A stretch of DNA of 64,000 nucleotides from Umezawaea tangerina (GCF_003002815.1 NZ_PVTF01000001.1:496001-560000); one strand, 5' to 3'; shown: positions 51,699-60,727, counted from the first letter of the stretch. Notes: generated from the letters alone by a model not told the origin. Made by a program: numbers and translations.

Positions 51699-52145
51699 TC
51701 AGTCCCGCGTGACCGCGAACAGGAAGCACCCGTGTGACAGGCTGCGCACCTGCACCTGCTCGACGTCCGGGTCGGCCAGCAGCTTCTCCACCACGGCCTC
51801 CACCTCACCCGGTCCCGCAGCCTCGCCCGAGTGGATCCGCCCGCGCCCGTCGTAGGCCCGCAGCACCCTGGGCGCGGCGACCAGCGCGGCGGGCAGGACG
51901 TCGGTCCGCTCCGGCCCGCCGCACGCCTCGGCGTGCACGAACACCGGGCCGACCTCCTCGTACGGGCCGGTGCCCGCCTCGGGGGAGTAGCGGAACAGCA
52001 CCAGCGGTTCGCCGTCACCCGCCCGCCCCAGGCAGCAGCGCAACGGCGAGCCGGGCCCCTCGGGCAGGAGCTCGTGGTGTTCGTCGGTGCCCGCGAGCGA
52101 GCGGGCGCGGTCGACGACGTCGTCCGGGAAGGCGTGGATCCTCAT
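51699..52145 (-). CDS. DUF1203 protein
   Basis: The 148-residue protein has the family opening MRIHAFPDDVVDRARS, then CRCCL-like RCCLGRAGDGEPLVLFRYSP, GPVFVHAEAC and a C-terminal half ending in SLSHGCFLFAVTRD. DUF1203 proteins are small, cytoplasmic and uncharacterised. The conserved VFVHAE(A/R)C and HGC motifs could form a metal or ligand site. ATG start. It lies 17 bases upstream of the NuoD-like gene on the same strand, so the two are probably co-transcribed. Confidence 0.8.
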   Translation of the reverse strand: MRIHAFPDDVVDRARSLAGTDEHHELLPEGPGSPLRCCLGRAGDGEPLVLFRYSPEAGTGPYEEVGPVFVHAEACGGPERTDVLPAALVAAPRVLRAYDGRGRIHSGEAAGPGEVEAVVEKLLADPDVEQVQVRSLSHGCFLFAVTRD

Positions 52146-52201
52146 GGGACCCAGCCTGGCCGCGGGCCCGCCGGATGGCCGGCGGGTATCCGACGTCAGG
52201 G

Positions 52202-52555
52202 TCAGGCGGTGAGGATCCGGAGCACCAGCGCGGCCGCGACCAGCAGCGCCAGCACCGCGGACGGCACGGTCATCGCGGCCTTGTCCTTGAACCGGACGTG
52301 CACGATCACCGCGCCCGCCATCAGCAGGAACAGGCCGATCCCCGCCGCGATCCCGAGCGGCGCGAACCAGAGCCCGACCAGCAGGCCCGCGGCGCCCGCG
52401 TACTCCAGCAGACCGATGATCCGGTACGAGTCCTTGGTGAAGCCGTGCGACTCGGCCGCCTCGACCATCACCGGCTTCTGCAGGACCTTCGGCGTGCCCG
52501 CCGCGACGAACACGACGGCCAACAGTGCGCTGAGCACAAGAGTTGCGATGAACAT
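52202..52555 (-). CDS. DoxX-family membrane protein
   Basis: The 117-residue protein has four hydrophobic segments. FVAAGTPKVLQKPVMVEAAESHGF near residue 20 and the LLEYAGAAGLLVGLW second helix match DoxX/DoxD-like small membrane proteins. Many are linked to redox or quinone chemistry, but function is generally unproved. ATG 52555. It is divergent from a MarR gene across an 80-base gap that holds an operator-like dyad. Confidence 0.85.
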   Translation of the reverse strand: MFIATLVLSALLAVVFVAAGTPKVLQKPVMVEAAESHGFTKDSYRIIGLLEYAGAAGLLVGLWFAPLGIAAGIGLFLLMAGAVIVHVRFKDKAAMTVPSAVLALLVAAALVLRILTA

Positions 52556-52574
52556 AGCGTCGAAGATAGCAGAT

Positions 52575-52592
52575 CGTTGAAGATGCTCAATG
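52575..52592. promoter_or_regulatory. TTGA-N6-TCAA dyad between DoxX and MarR genes
   Basis: TTGA at 52577-52580 and TCAA at 52587-52590 flank six bases, with one mismatched extension on each side. MarR-family sites often show TTGA-N6-TCAA symmetry. The gap is only 80 bases, so binding would cover both starts. Confidence 0.4.
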
Positions 52593-52635
52593 GTTATGCT
52601 CCGGGTATGATTGGTCTCTGGGTATGATTCGTGGG

Positions 52636-53091
52636 ATGGACGACGAGCACATCGCGCGAAAACTGATGCACCTCGGCAAGGGTGTGGACGCGACGATGCG
52701 CCGCGACCTCGGCCTGCTGGGTCTGGCGCCGCGCCACGGCTTCGCGTTGCAGCACCTGTGCGACCACGGCCCGACCAGCCAGCAGGCGCTGATCGAGGCA
52801 CTGGACGTCGACCCCAGCGTCCTGGTCGCCATCCTCAACGACCTGGAGAACGCGGGGCTGGCCGAGCGCAAGCGCGACCCCGAGGACCGCCGCAGGCACA
52901 TCGTCGAGATGTCCGACCGCGGCCGCGAGGCACTCGACGCCATGAGCCGGGTCATCGACGGCATCGACCAGTCCCTGCTGGCCGACCTCAGCCAGGCCGA
53001 CGTGGTCCAGCTCGGCGCCCTCCTCGACCGCCTCCGCCCGCCCGGCAGCGCCAACGCCTGCATCGAGGAACCGCCGAAGAGCGCTTGCTAG
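52636..53091 (+). CDS. MarR-family regulator
   Basis: This winged-helix regulator has 151 residues from ATG 52636 (155 from ATG 52624). PTSQQALIEALDVDPSVLVAILNDLENAGLAERKRDPEDRRRHIVEMS is the MarR DNA-binding unit. MDDEHIARKLMHLGKGVDATM begins with the dimer helix. It is divergent from doxX and very likely controls it and itself. The last 4 bases overlap the convergent methyltransferase gene. A Cys is the last residue (KSAC). Confidence 0.88.
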   Translation: MDDEHIARKLMHLGKGVDATMRRDLGLLGLAPRHGFALQHLCDHGPTSQQALIEALDVDPSVLVAILNDLENAGLAERKRDPEDRRRHIVEMSDRGREALDAMSRVIDGIDQSLLADLSQADVVQLGALLDRLRPPGSANACIEEPPKSAC

Positions 53092-54011
53092 GGCCGCCAC
53101 CCCGGCAGCGGCGGCAGCAGGTCGGCCGTCCGCACGCCCGCGGTCGCGTGCAGCAGCCACCCGAAGTCCCCGAGCCCCCCGGTCGCCCGCAGCTCCGCGA
53201 CCCGGCCATCGCGCGCGGTCGCCTCCAGCCACGCCATCGGGTCGCCGCCGGGCACCTCCGGTCCGGTCGGCGTGATCCCCAACGCCCCCAACGCGTCCCG
53301 CTGCGACACCAGTACCCAGTCGCCCCCGGCCGCCGCCGCGCACGCGTCGAGCGCCACGTGGGCGGTGATGTCGCAGCTCCCGTCGAACACCGGCTCGACC
53401 CGCCGCCCGTCGCGGTACCCGGCCAGCGTCCCCGCGCGGTACCGCCCGGCGGCCCGGTCCGCCAGCAGGTGCCCGTAGTCCACGGCCAGCGCCGCCCCGC
53501 GCACCCGTCCCACCGCGTCCGCCCAGGCCGCATCCCGCGGCGCCCCCACCTCCGCCCGGTCCCCGTCCCCCAACGGCCACCACGTCCGCAGCCAGGGATC
53601 GTCGGAGGGGCCGACCACCACCGGGCACGGCACGGCGTCCAGCCACTCGTGCCCGACGAGCAACCCCGTCACGACCGCGGGCGGCTCCCGCACCCACGCC
53701 ACCCCCGGCAACGTCCGCGCGGGCCCGACGTCCACCGCCGTCACCCGCAGCCGCCGGGCCAGGTCGCCGGTGGCCGACGCTCGCACGTCCGCCGCCAGCT
53801 CACCCCCGCCGGCGCCCATGTCCACGAAGTCCAGCCGCTCCGGCCGCCCCAGCGCCGCGTCCACCCCCGCCAGCAGCACGAGCAGCGCCTCGGCCAGCTC
53901 CGGTCCCACCAACGGCGAGGTCCGGAAGTGCCGTGCGGGCTTCTCGCCGCGCGCGAAGAACCCGCCCGGCGCGTACAGGGCGTCGTGCCACCGCGCTTCC
54001 CAGTCGACCAC
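53088..54011 (-). CDS. MidA/NDUFAF7-family SAM-dependent methyltransferase
   Basis: The 307-residue enzyme is of the COG1565 type. Features: YAPGGFFARGEKPARHFRTSPLVGPELAEAL at the start, the SAM loop VDMGAGGGELAADV near residue 62, GHEWLDAVPC near 118 and ALAVDYGHLL near 178. In animals the homologue NDUFAF7 dimethylates an arginine of complex I subunit NDUFS2, a NuoD homologue. A NuoD-like gene lies 1.4 kb away on the same strand with that arginine conserved; a functional link is suggestive but unproved. GTG start. Confidence 0.82.
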   Translation of the reverse strand: MVDWEARWHDALYAPGGFFARGEKPARHFRTSPLVGPELAEALLVLLAGVDAALGRPERLDFVDMGAGGGELAADVRASATGDLARRLRVTAVDVGPARTLPGVAWVREPPAVVTGLLVGHEWLDAVPCPVVVGPSDDPWLRTWWPLGDGDRAEVGAPRDAAWADAVGRVRGAALAVDYGHLLADRAAGRYRAGTLAGYRDGRRVEPVFDGSCDITAHVALDACAAAAGGDWVLVSQRDALGALGITPTGPEVPGGDPMAWLEATARDGRVAELRATGGLGDFGWLLHATAGVRTADLLPPLPGWRP

Positions 54012-54130
54012 CGGGACAGTGTCGTCCAGGGCCCCCGGTCACCCACGCGGAGTCGCCCGAGCGCGTACCCCGCGTGCGCGTCCGCGATTCCGCGTCAACC
54101 GCCGGTCGGGTGTGCCCCTACAGTTTCCCT

Positions 54131-55324
54131 GTGACCGACGCCGACGCACTGCCGACGCCGCCTCCCGCCCGCAAGCGCAGCGAACAACGCCGCTGGACCG
54201 TGCTGATGCCGGTGGTGGGCCTCATCGCGCTGGCCTGCTCCGGGCTGGTGCTGTTCGCGCTCGGCACCAGCACGACGGGCCTGCTGCCGATCCTGGTCGG
54301 CGTGGTGGCCGCGCTGGTGCCCGTCGGGCCGGTGCTGATGGCCTACCTGTGGGTGGACCGCTGGGAGCCCGAGCCCGCGAAGATCCTGCTGCTGGCGTTC
54401 GCCTGGGGCGCGCTGGGCGCGACGATCTGCTCGCTGGCGTTCAACTCGCGGGCGCAGGCGATCGGCGACCTGATCCAGCAGGGCTTCGGCGCGGACTTCG
54501 CCGCCGTCATCGGCGCGCCGGTGGCCGAGGAGGCCGCGAAGGCGGCGTTCCTGGTGGTGCTGTTCGTCAGGCGCCGCAACGAGTTCGACGGTGTCGTGGA
54601 CGGCATCGTCTACGCCGGTGTCACGGCGGCGGGCTTCGCGTTCACCGAGAACATCTGGTACTTCGCCAGGGTCTTCAACGAGGGCGGGTTCGGCACCGCG
54701 AGCAGCGGCATCGTCGGGCTGTTCATCCTGCGCGGGGTGCTGGCGCCGTTCGCGCACCCGCTGTTCACGTCGCTGACCGGCATCGGCATCGGGATCGCCG
54801 CGCTGAGCGGCAACAAGGTCGTGCGGGTCGTCGCGCCGGTCGTCGGCTACCTGTGCGCGGCCGGGCTGCACTCGCTGTGGAACTTCTCCACGACCGTCGG
54901 CGACGGCACGACGTTCATCAACCTGTACTTCCTGATCATGGTGCCGATCTTCGCGGGCATGGTCGTGCTGGTGGTGTGGCAGCGCCGCCGCGAGCAGCGC
55001 ATCGTCGCCGCGCAGCTGCCGGAGATGGAGGCGCACCGGTGGATCGCGGCCAGCGAGGTGTCGCTGCTGGCGAGCATGCCGGGCCGGAAGAACTGGCGGC
55101 GGATCGTGCGCCGCAAGGTCGGCGAGCGGGCGTCCCGCGCGGTCGCGGCCTACCAGCACGCCGTGACGGAGCTGGCGTTCCTGCGGCACCGCATGGCGCA
55201 GGGCACCGCGGGAGCCGACGCGGAGCAGCGGCACCGGGTGCTGCTGTCGACGCTGCTGGCCGCCCGCCAGGCCGCCGTCGACGCCCCCGGCGCGGCCAAG
55301 GCCGAAGGCGGGCGGAACGGGTGA
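54131..55324 (+). CDS. PrsW-family intramembrane metalloprotease
   Basis: The 397-residue membrane protein has about eight hydrophobic segments. The catalytic motifs of PrsW/CAAX-like proteases are in order: APVAEEAAKAAFL (EEAAK) near 139, TENIWYFAR (ExxW/Y) near 175, LAPFAHPLFTS (His) near 210 and GLHSLWNFS (H...N) near 247. The C-terminal 110 residues are cytoplasmic and helical. PrsW cleaves membrane-anchored anti-sigma factors in Bacillus; the target here is unknown. GTG start at 54131. Upstream frame is open but not protein-like. Confidence 0.9.
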   Translation: MTDADALPTPPPARKRSEQRRWTVLMPVVGLIALACSGLVLFALGTSTTGLLPILVGVVAALVPVGPVLMAYLWVDRWEPEPAKILLLAFAWGALGATICSLAFNSRAQAIGDLIQQGFGADFAAVIGAPVAEEAAKAAFLVVLFVRRRNEFDGVVDGIVYAGVTAAGFAFTENIWYFARVFNEGGFGTASSGIVGLFILRGVLAPFAHPLFTSLTGIGIGIAALSGNKVVRVVAPVVGYLCAAGLHSLWNFSTTVGDGTTFINLYFLIMVPIFAGMVVLVVWQRRREQRIVAAQLPEMEAHRWIAASEVSLLASMPGRKNWRRIVRRKVGERASRAVAAYQHAVTELAFLRHRMAQGTAGADAEQRHRVLLSTLLAARQAAVDAPGAAKAEGGRNG

Positions 55325-55433
55325 AGCTGGTCACCCGGACCCCACATTCGGATTTCCCGCCGATTACGCTCGCGGCCGTCGTCCGGTACCCGCGGAAAGG
55401 TCGGGACTGGAACGCCAGAAGGAGCCAGTCGCA

Positions 55434-55469
55434 ATGAGCGCGACCACCCGAGCGGACACGACGCCGTGA
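55434..55469 (+). CDS. Possible 11-residue leader peptide coupled to DUF2520 gene
   Basis: ATG at 55434 follows a strong site (agaaggag) and encodes [11 protein letters not shown]. Its TGA overlaps the GTG of the DUF2520 gene. The DUF2520 gene itself lacks a good ribosome site, so coupling from this leader could be how it is translated. Evidence is only the site and the overlap. Confidence 0.4.
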   Translation: MSATTRADTTP

Positions 55470-56353
55470 ACCGCCCGGCCAGACTCGCCGTCGGGGTCAT
55501 CTCCGCCGGCCGTGTCGGTTCGGTGCTGGGCGCCGCACTGGCGCGCGCCGGCCACCTCACGGTCGCCGTGAGCGCCGTCTCCCAGGCCTCCCTGCGCCGC
55601 GCCGAGGACCTGCTGCCCGACGTGCCCGTGCTGACCCCGCCCGACGTCGCGGTCGCCGCGGACCTGCTGCTGCTCGCCGTCCCGGACGACGCGCTGCCGG
55701 GCCTCGTGCGCGGCCTGGTCGCCACGGGATCGCTGCGCGCGGGCCAGATCGTCGTGCACACCAGCGGCGCCCACGGTGTCGGCGTGCTCGCCCCGGCCGC
55801 CGAGATCGGCGCGCTGTGCGTGGCGCTGCACCCCGTGATGACGTTCACCGGCCGCACCGAGGACCTCCTGCGGATGACCGCCGCCAGCGTCGGCGTGACG
55901 GCGGCGGACGGCGACGAGGCGGCCTGGAGCGTCGGCGAGGCGCTCGTCGTGGAGATGGAAGCGGACCCGGTGCGCATCCCCGAGCACGTCCGCCCGCTCT
56001 ACCACGCCGCGCTCGCGCACGGCGCGAACCACCTGGTCACCCTGGTCACCGAGTGCGCGGACCTGCTGCGCTCGGCCGGGATCGCCGGCCCGGAGCGGCT
56101 GCTCGGCCCGCTGCTGTCCGCGGCGCTGGACAACGCGCTGCGGCACGGCGACCGCGCCCTCACCGGCCCGGTCTCCCGCGGCGACGTCGGCACGGTCGGC
56201 AAGCACCTCGCCGTCCTCGCCGAACGGGCACCGGAGACGCTGCCCTCCTACCGGGTGCTGGCCCGGCGCACCGCCGACCGCGCCCTGGCGGCGGGCCTGC
56301 TCAAGCCCGAGGCCGCCACCGAAGTCCGAACCACCCTTGAGGACGACGCATGA
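55466..56353 (+). CDS. Rossmann-fold DUF2520 oxidoreductase-like protein
   Basis: The 295-residue protein has an N-terminal NAD(P)-type Rossmann domain ([22 protein letters not shown], loop GxGRxG-like with SAGRVG). [15 protein letters not shown] and [15 protein letters not shown] follow. A DUF2520 helical domain has the conserved [17 protein letters not shown]. This family always precedes panC in actinobacteria (Rv3603c) and is suspected to be a reductase linked to pantothenate synthesis. The GTG overlaps the leader-peptide stop; its own stop overlaps panC (ATGA). Confidence 0.86.
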   Translation: MNRPARLAVGVISAGRVGSVLGAALARAGHLTVAVSAVSQASLRRAEDLLPDVPVLTPPDVAVAADLLLLAVPDDALPGLVRGLVATGSLRAGQIVVHTSGAHGVGVLAPAAEIGALCVALHPVMTFTGRTEDLLRMTAASVGVTAADGDEAAWSVGEALVVEMEADPVRIPEHVRPLYHAALAHGANHLVTLVTECADLLRSAGIAGPERLLGPLLSAALDNALRHGDRALTGPVSRGDVGTVGKHLAVLAERAPETLPSYRVLARRTADRALAAGLLKPEAATEVRTTLEDDA

Positions 56354-57240
56354 CGAAGCCCCTGTCCAAGGCCGACTACAGCCCCACGGGGGTGACCGTC
56401 CACCACGACCCGGCGCGGCTGACGCGGGTCGTCCGCGCGCTGCGCGCGGCCGGTCGCAACATCGCGCTCGTGCCCACGATGGGCGCGCTGCACGCGGGGC
56501 ACCGCAAGCTGATCCGCGAAGCGCAGGTCATGCAGAACACGGTCGTCGTGGTGTCGGTGTTCGTGAACCCCTTGCAGTTCGGGCCGAACGAGGACCTCGC
56601 CCGCTACCCGCGCGCGCTGGAGTCCGATGTGGACATCTGCCGCGAGGAGCGCGTCGGCATCGTCTTCGCCCCCAGCGTCGAGGACATGTACCCGTTCGGC
56701 ACCAACGTGTCCATCTCGCCGGGCGCGCTGGGCAACGAGCTGGAGGGCGCGACCCGCCCCGGCCACTTCGACGGCGTGCTGACCGTCGTGGCGAAGCTGT
56801 TCAACATCGTCGGCCCCACCTACGCGGTGTTCGGCGAGAAGGACTACCAGCAGCTCACCCTGGTCCACCGGATGGCGCGGGAGCTGAACTTCCCGCTCGA
56901 CGTCGTCGGCGTGCCGACCGTCCGCGAGCACGACGGCCTCGCGCTGTCCTCGCGCAACCGGTTCCTCAGCGCGGAGGAGCGCCAGACCGCGGTCGGCCTG
57001 TCCGCCGCGCTGGTCGCCGGCGCGCACGTCAGCGCCCAGGGGCCGGAGGCCGTGCTGAAGACCGCGCGGGACACGCTGGCCGCCGTCCCCGGCATCGACC
57101 TGGACTACCTGGAGCTCCGCGCGCCCGACCTCGGCCCGGCACCGGAGAAGGGCGACGCCAGGCTGCTCGTGGCCGCCCGCGTCGGCACGACACGTCTGAT
57201 CGACAACGCCGCCGTGCTCCTGGGCGACGGCGACGACTGA
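56350..57240 (+). CDS. panC: Pantothenate synthetase
   Basis: The 296-residue enzyme joins pantoate and beta-alanine with ATP. Motifs: [16 protein letters not shown] near residue 40, [20 protein letters not shown] near 70, [10 protein letters not shown] near 160 and [11 protein letters not shown] near 197 (KMSKS-equivalent region). All nucleotidyltransferase HxGH-type features are intact. ATG overlaps the DUF2520 stop; panD follows after 14 bases. Confidence 0.96.
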   Translation: MTKPLSKADYSPTGVTVHHDPARLTRVVRALRAAGRNIALVPTMGALHAGHRKLIREAQVMQNTVVVVSVFVNPLQFGPNEDLARYPRALESDVDICREERVGIVFAPSVEDMYPFGTNVSISPGALGNELEGATRPGHFDGVLTVVAKLFNIVGPTYAVFGEKDYQQLTLVHRMARELNFPLDVVGVPTVREHDGLALSSRNRFLSAEERQTAVGLSAALVAGAHVSAQGPEAVLKTARDTLAAVPGIDLDYLELRAPDLGPAPEKGDARLLVAARVGTTRLIDNAAVLLGDGDD

Positions 57241-57254
57241 GGGGGAAGGCCGTC

Positions 57255-57719
57255 ATGTTCCGCACCATGCTCAAGTCCAAGATCCACCGGGCCACCGTGA
57301 CCCAGGCCGACCTGCACTACGTCGGCTCGGTCACCGTCGACCTCGACCTGATGGAGGCCGCGGACCTGCTGGCGGGCGAGCAGGTCGCGATCGTGGACGT
57401 CACCAACGGCGCCCGGCTGGAGACCTACGTCATCGCGGGCGAGCGCGGCAGCGGCGTGATCGGCATCAACGGTGCCGCCGCGCACCTCGTCCAGCCCGGC
57501 GACCTGGTCATCCTGATCGCCTACGGCGCCATGGACGACGCCGAGGCGCGCAAGTACGAGCCGAAGGTCGTCTTCGTGGACGCCGACAACAAGGTCGTCG
57601 AGCTCGGCGCGGACCTCGCGCACGCCCCGGAGGGCTCCGGGCTGAGCAGCGGGGCCATCACCGCCGCCGAGACCGCGGACGCCGCCGCGCTCGACGCCCT
57701 GATCCAAGCCGAGAACTGA
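57255..57719 (+). CDS. panD: Aspartate 1-decarboxylase
   Basis: The 154-residue proenzyme makes beta-alanine from aspartate. It is cut by itself between Gly24 and Ser25 (YVGS) to create the pyruvoyl group. [15 protein letters not shown] and the [20 protein letters not shown] core are typical. The C-terminal tail of about 30 residues is longer than in E. coli, as in mycobacteria. It is co-transcribed with panC and coaX. Confidence 0.96.
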   Translation: MFRTMLKSKIHRATVTQADLHYVGSVTVDLDLMEAADLLAGEQVAIVDVTNGARLETYVIAGERGSGVIGINGAAAHLVQPGDLVILIAYGAMDDAEARKYEPKVVFVDADNKVVELGADLAHAPEGSGLSSGAITAAETADAAALDALIQAEN

Positions 57720-57729
57720 GGAACGCCCA

Positions 57730-58515
57730 GTGCTGCTCGCGATCGACGTCGGCAACACCAACATCGTGCTCGGCCTGTACGACGGGCTGGGCGACCAGGC
57801 GGCGCTCGTGCGCGACTGGCGGATGCGCACCGACGCCAGGATGACCGCCGACGAGCTGGCGCTCACGATGCGCGGCCTGCTCGGCGAGTACGCCGACCGG
57901 ATCACCGGCATCTCCGCGCTGTCCACCGTGCCCGCGGTGCTGCGCGAGCTGCGCGTGATGCTGGGCCGGTACTACTCGAAGGTGCCGAAGGTCGTGGTGG
58001 AGCCCGGCATCCGCACCGGCGTGCCGCTGCTCGTGGACAACCCGAAGGAGGTGGGCTCGGACCGGGTGATCAACACCCTGGCCGCCCACCACCTGCACAG
58101 CACCGCCTGCGTCGTGGTCGACTTCGGCACGTCCACCAACCTCGACGTGATCTCCGCGAAGGGCGAGTTCCTCGGCGGCGCGCTGGCGCCCGGCATCGAG
58201 ATCTCGCTGGACGCGCTGGCCGCCCGCGCCGCCCAGCTCAGCAAGGTCGAGCTGGTCCGGCCGCGCGCGGTGATCGGCAAGAACACCGTGGAGTGCCTGC
58301 AGTCCGGCATCGTCTACGGGTTCGTCGGCCAGGTCGACGGTCTGGTCACCCGGATCATCGAGGAGCTGGGCGCCACCGAGCCCGGCGAGGTCACCGTGAT
58401 CGCCACCGGCGGCCTCGCGCCGCTCGTGGTGTCGGAGTCCGCGACGATCAAGCACCACGTGCCCGACCTGACCCTGCTGGGCCTGCGGCTGGTCTTCGAG
58501 CGCAACATGCGCTGA
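57730..58515 (+). CDS. coaX: Type III pantothenate kinase
   Basis: The 261-residue ASKHA-fold kinase carries out the first step of CoA synthesis. MLLAIDVGNTNIVLGLYDG at the start holds the phosphate-1 motif, GSDRVINTLAAHH near 106 the family-specific Asp-Arg, and VVDFGTSTNLDVIS near 128 phosphate-2. GGALAPGIEIS follows. GTG start 10 bases after panD. Type III enzymes are monovalent-cation dependent and not inhibited by CoA. A strong terminator follows. Confidence 0.95.
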   Translation: MLLAIDVGNTNIVLGLYDGLGDQAALVRDWRMRTDARMTADELALTMRGLLGEYADRITGISALSTVPAVLRELRVMLGRYYSKVPKVVVEPGIRTGVPLLVDNPKEVGSDRVINTLAAHHLHSTACVVVDFGTSTNLDVISAKGEFLGGALAPGIEISLDALAARAAQLSKVELVRPRAVIGKNTVECLQSGIVYGFVGQVDGLVTRIIEELGATEPGEVTVIATGGLAPLVVSESATIKHHVPDLTLLGLRLVFERNMR

Positions 58516-58519
58516 GGTG

Positions 58520-58551
58520 CCGGGCGGGGGCGCCTTGACGCCCCCGCCCGG
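58520..58551. terminator. Terminator between coaX and methyltransferase gene
   Basis: A perfect 13-bp stem (58520-58532 with 58539-58551) around loop ccttga lies 5 bases after coaX and 4 bases before the convergent gene's stop. It is GC-rich without a clear T-run, so it may act in both directions. Confidence 0.8.
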
Positions 58552-58555
58552 ACGG

Positions 58556-59338
58556 TCAGACGCGGACCTGGCGCTTCACCAGGGTGCGCATGGGCAGGTC
58601 GAACTCGCCGGTCGCGGTCTCCGGACGGGACTTCAGGTAGGCCAGCATCCTGCCGACCAGCTCCTCGCGCTCGTCGTCGGGCGCCACCAGCACGTGGGAG
58701 TGCGTGCTGACGGTGGCCACCAGCGACTCGGCCGTGCGCCGCTGGGCGTGCGGGAACGTGGCCTGCTCTGAGTCGGTGTAGAGCGGGTGCGCGGGCATCA
58801 CGTGGGTGACGTCGAAGTCCCTGGCGCCCAGGGGCGACTGGCTCACCTCGCCGAACCCGGCGACCCACTCCACGTCCACGTCGTCGGCGTTCCACAGCGC
58901 GGCGACGACACCGCCGGGCTTGAGCACCCGTGCGATCTCGGTCAGCGCCTTCTCCTGGTCGAACCAGTGGAACGCCTGGCCGACGACGACGGCGTCCATC
59001 GTGCCGTCCGGCAGCGGGATCCTCTCCGCGGTGCCGGGCAGCGCCCGCACACCGCCGTGCAACCGGACCAGTTCGGACAGCATCGCCTCATCCGGCTCGA
59101 CCGCGGTCACCTGGTGGCCCTCGGCGCACAGCACCCCGGTCAGCTTCCCGGTGCCCGCCCCGAGGTCCAGCACGCGCGGCTGGCCCGTCGTGTCGACGGG
59201 TTCCAACGCCCAGCGCACGGCGGCCACCGGGTAGTCCGGGCGGTGGGTCGCGTAGTCGGATGCCCGTGCTCCGAACGAGCTCGCCCTGCGGGCGAGGTGG
59301 GGGACAGCGTGGTGAGGTCGATCATCGGCACTCGTCAC
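58556..59338 (-). CDS. Class I SAM-dependent methyltransferase
   Basis: The 260-residue protein has the SAM motif VLDLGAGTGKLTG near residue 55, VTAVEPDEAMLSEL near 77, ALPGTAERIPLPDGTMDAVVVGQAFHWFD near 98 and VLKPGGVVAALWN near 137. This is the UbiE/small-molecule methyltransferase layout; the substrate cannot be told. GTG start. It is convergent with coaX and divergent from the long leader of lsr2, at the position where lysS lies in mycobacteria. Confidence 0.88.
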   Translation of the reverse strand: MTSADDRPHHAVPHLARRASSFGARASDYATHRPDYPVAAVRWALEPVDTTGQPRVLDLGAGTGKLTGVLCAEGHQVTAVEPDEAMLSELVRLHGGVRALPGTAERIPLPDGTMDAVVVGQAFHWFDQEKALTEIARVLKPGGVVAALWNADDVDVEWVAGFGEVSQSPLGARDFDVTHVMPAHPLYTDSEQATFPHAQRRTAESLVATVSTHSHVLVAPDDEREELVGRMLAYLKSRPETATGEFDLPMRTLVKRQVRV

Positions 59339-60132
59339 GCGTTCAACTTACCGAGACCGGTCGTCACCCCGTTCGAATTACCCACCGCTCTTCCGGGAGT
59401 GGGCCGTTCGCGAGTAGGCCGACTGGCGGAGTTCCGTGACCAGCCAAGACGTTCTCGGGTTACCGTGCGCATGGGTGAAAAACGGTCTCGATTGGGTGGG
59501 TGCGAACGGTTTCGAACGGTCCGGAGAGCGTGAACCGGGAGTACGGGGAACTGGGAGACGTACACCACTTTCTGCCGGAACGTCCCGTGTGATCCTGCCC
59601 GACAGCGAGCGCTTTCCGTTTGCGCCCACCGGAACTCGGCGCGAAACCCGAATTAGGGGGTGGCGCGGCGGACTGGACCCTTCGTCCGCGGGCCCCGAGA
59701 CCGACCGTTATACGACGGAGAGTGTGCGCTCTCACCATGTGGTCGTTGTCCGAACCACTCGCGGAGTAGATCACCCGGACGAGTTCGGCAGTGTTCTTGC
59801 GCAACGGTTCCGACTAGAACGGGCGGTGGACCGGCGGCCGGCTCGTGCCGCTACACGCACCACACCGTCGAAGGGTTGCAGGCCGGTCAAGACTTTCTGC
59901 GATCGGGGCGGTACGGAATGCCACCGATCCCGTCCGCGGGAATGGCGGAAGCGACCGCGGAAGCCCATCACCGGCAGCGATCCTGTTTGGAGCAGTGCGC
60001 AGGCCTGAATGAAGTAACGTCTCGGACGCTGGCAGGTGCATATCCGTAGTTCTGCGCTAACCTGCTCGACGACATTGTTTTCGGTCGCGGTCGGGGTAGC
60101 AGTACCGCGCATTCGAGTCCAGGAGGATACGC
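59339..60132. other. Long region upstream of lsr2
   Basis: This 794-base stretch has visibly lower GC and irregular codon-position bias. Frames of up to 190 codons cross it (59436-60008 forward) but have no recognisable product or coherent base-position pattern. It likely holds the lsr2 regulatory region; I could not pin the promoter. Confidence 0.5.
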
Positions 60133-60483
60133 ATGGCGCAGAAGGTCACCGTGACCCTGGTCGATGACCTGGACGGTTCCAGGGCAGAGGAGACCGTCGG
60201 CTTCGGCCTGGACGGCGTCGCCTATGAGATCGACCTTTCTCCGGACAATGCGGGCAAGCTCCGCGACGTACTCGCGGACTTCGTCACCAGTGCGCGTCGT
60301 GCCGGTGGCCGCAAGAGGGGGCCGGGTCGTCCGGCCGGGGTTAAGACCGCTGCTCGTCCGGCATCGGCGGATAGGGAGCAGAACCAGGCCATTCGCGAGT
60401 GGGCCCGCAAGCAGGGCATGAAGGTGTCCGATCGCGGCCGTATCCCGGCCGAGGTCCTGGACGCTTACCACCAGCAGGGCTGA
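60133..60483 (+). CDS. lsr2: Lsr2 nucleoid-associated protein
   Basis: The 116-residue protein bridges DNA and silences AT-rich, often acquired, genes. Lsr2 order is clear: N-terminal dimerisation beta-sheet ([22 protein letters not shown]), the linker [10 protein letters not shown] and the C-terminal DNA-binding domain ([22 protein letters not shown]) with the RGR minor-groove hook. ATG with aggagga. In mycobacteria it is between lysS and clpC1; here neither neighbour is present within the window. Confidence 0.96.
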   Translation: MAQKVTVTLVDDLDGSRAEETVGFGLDGVAYEIDLSPDNAGKLRDVLADFVTSARRAGGRKRGPGRPAGVKTAARPASADREQNQAIREWARKQGMKVSDRGRIPAEVLDAYHQQG

Positions 60484-60504
60484 CCGGGGGTTTAAGGGGT
60501 GTGG

Positions 60505-60539
60505 GACGCCCCAATTACGTAGATCAACGAAGGGGCGTC
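60505..60539 (+). terminator. Weak hairpin after lsr2
   Basis: An 8-bp GC stem (60505-60512 with 60532-60539) has a 19-base loop and lacks a T-run. It lies 22 bases after lsr2 and may terminate it. Confidence 0.4.
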
Positions 60540-60708
60540 GGATTGGGGTCCGGCGCCTCTCGGTCGTCAATTGGGTGATTGGTCGGCTTCGGTCGGTAGC
60601 CGGTCGTATTGATCAACAACGAATAACACCGGGGAAAAGGCCGTCGGCCCGTCCGGCGCGCGTGCCCGCGCGACACCCCGGTCCCTGCCCTGCGGGAACC
60701 CGTACTAC

Positions 60709-60727
60709 TTCGGTTAGGCTGCCCTCA
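60709..60727. promoter_or_regulatory. Probable iron box (IdeR/DmdR operator)
   Basis: The 19 bases match the IdeR/DmdR iron-box consensus TTAGGTTAGGCTAACCTAA at 15 positions, including the GGTTAGGCT core. It lies 35 bases upstream of the first siderophore-permease gene, so iron repression of the three-gene importer is likely. Confidence 0.7.

Noticed and set aside
59436-60008. 190-codon forward frame upstream of lsr2
   Set aside because: Codon-position GC pattern is weak, no ribosome site or family features were seen, and two other frames of the region are also open.
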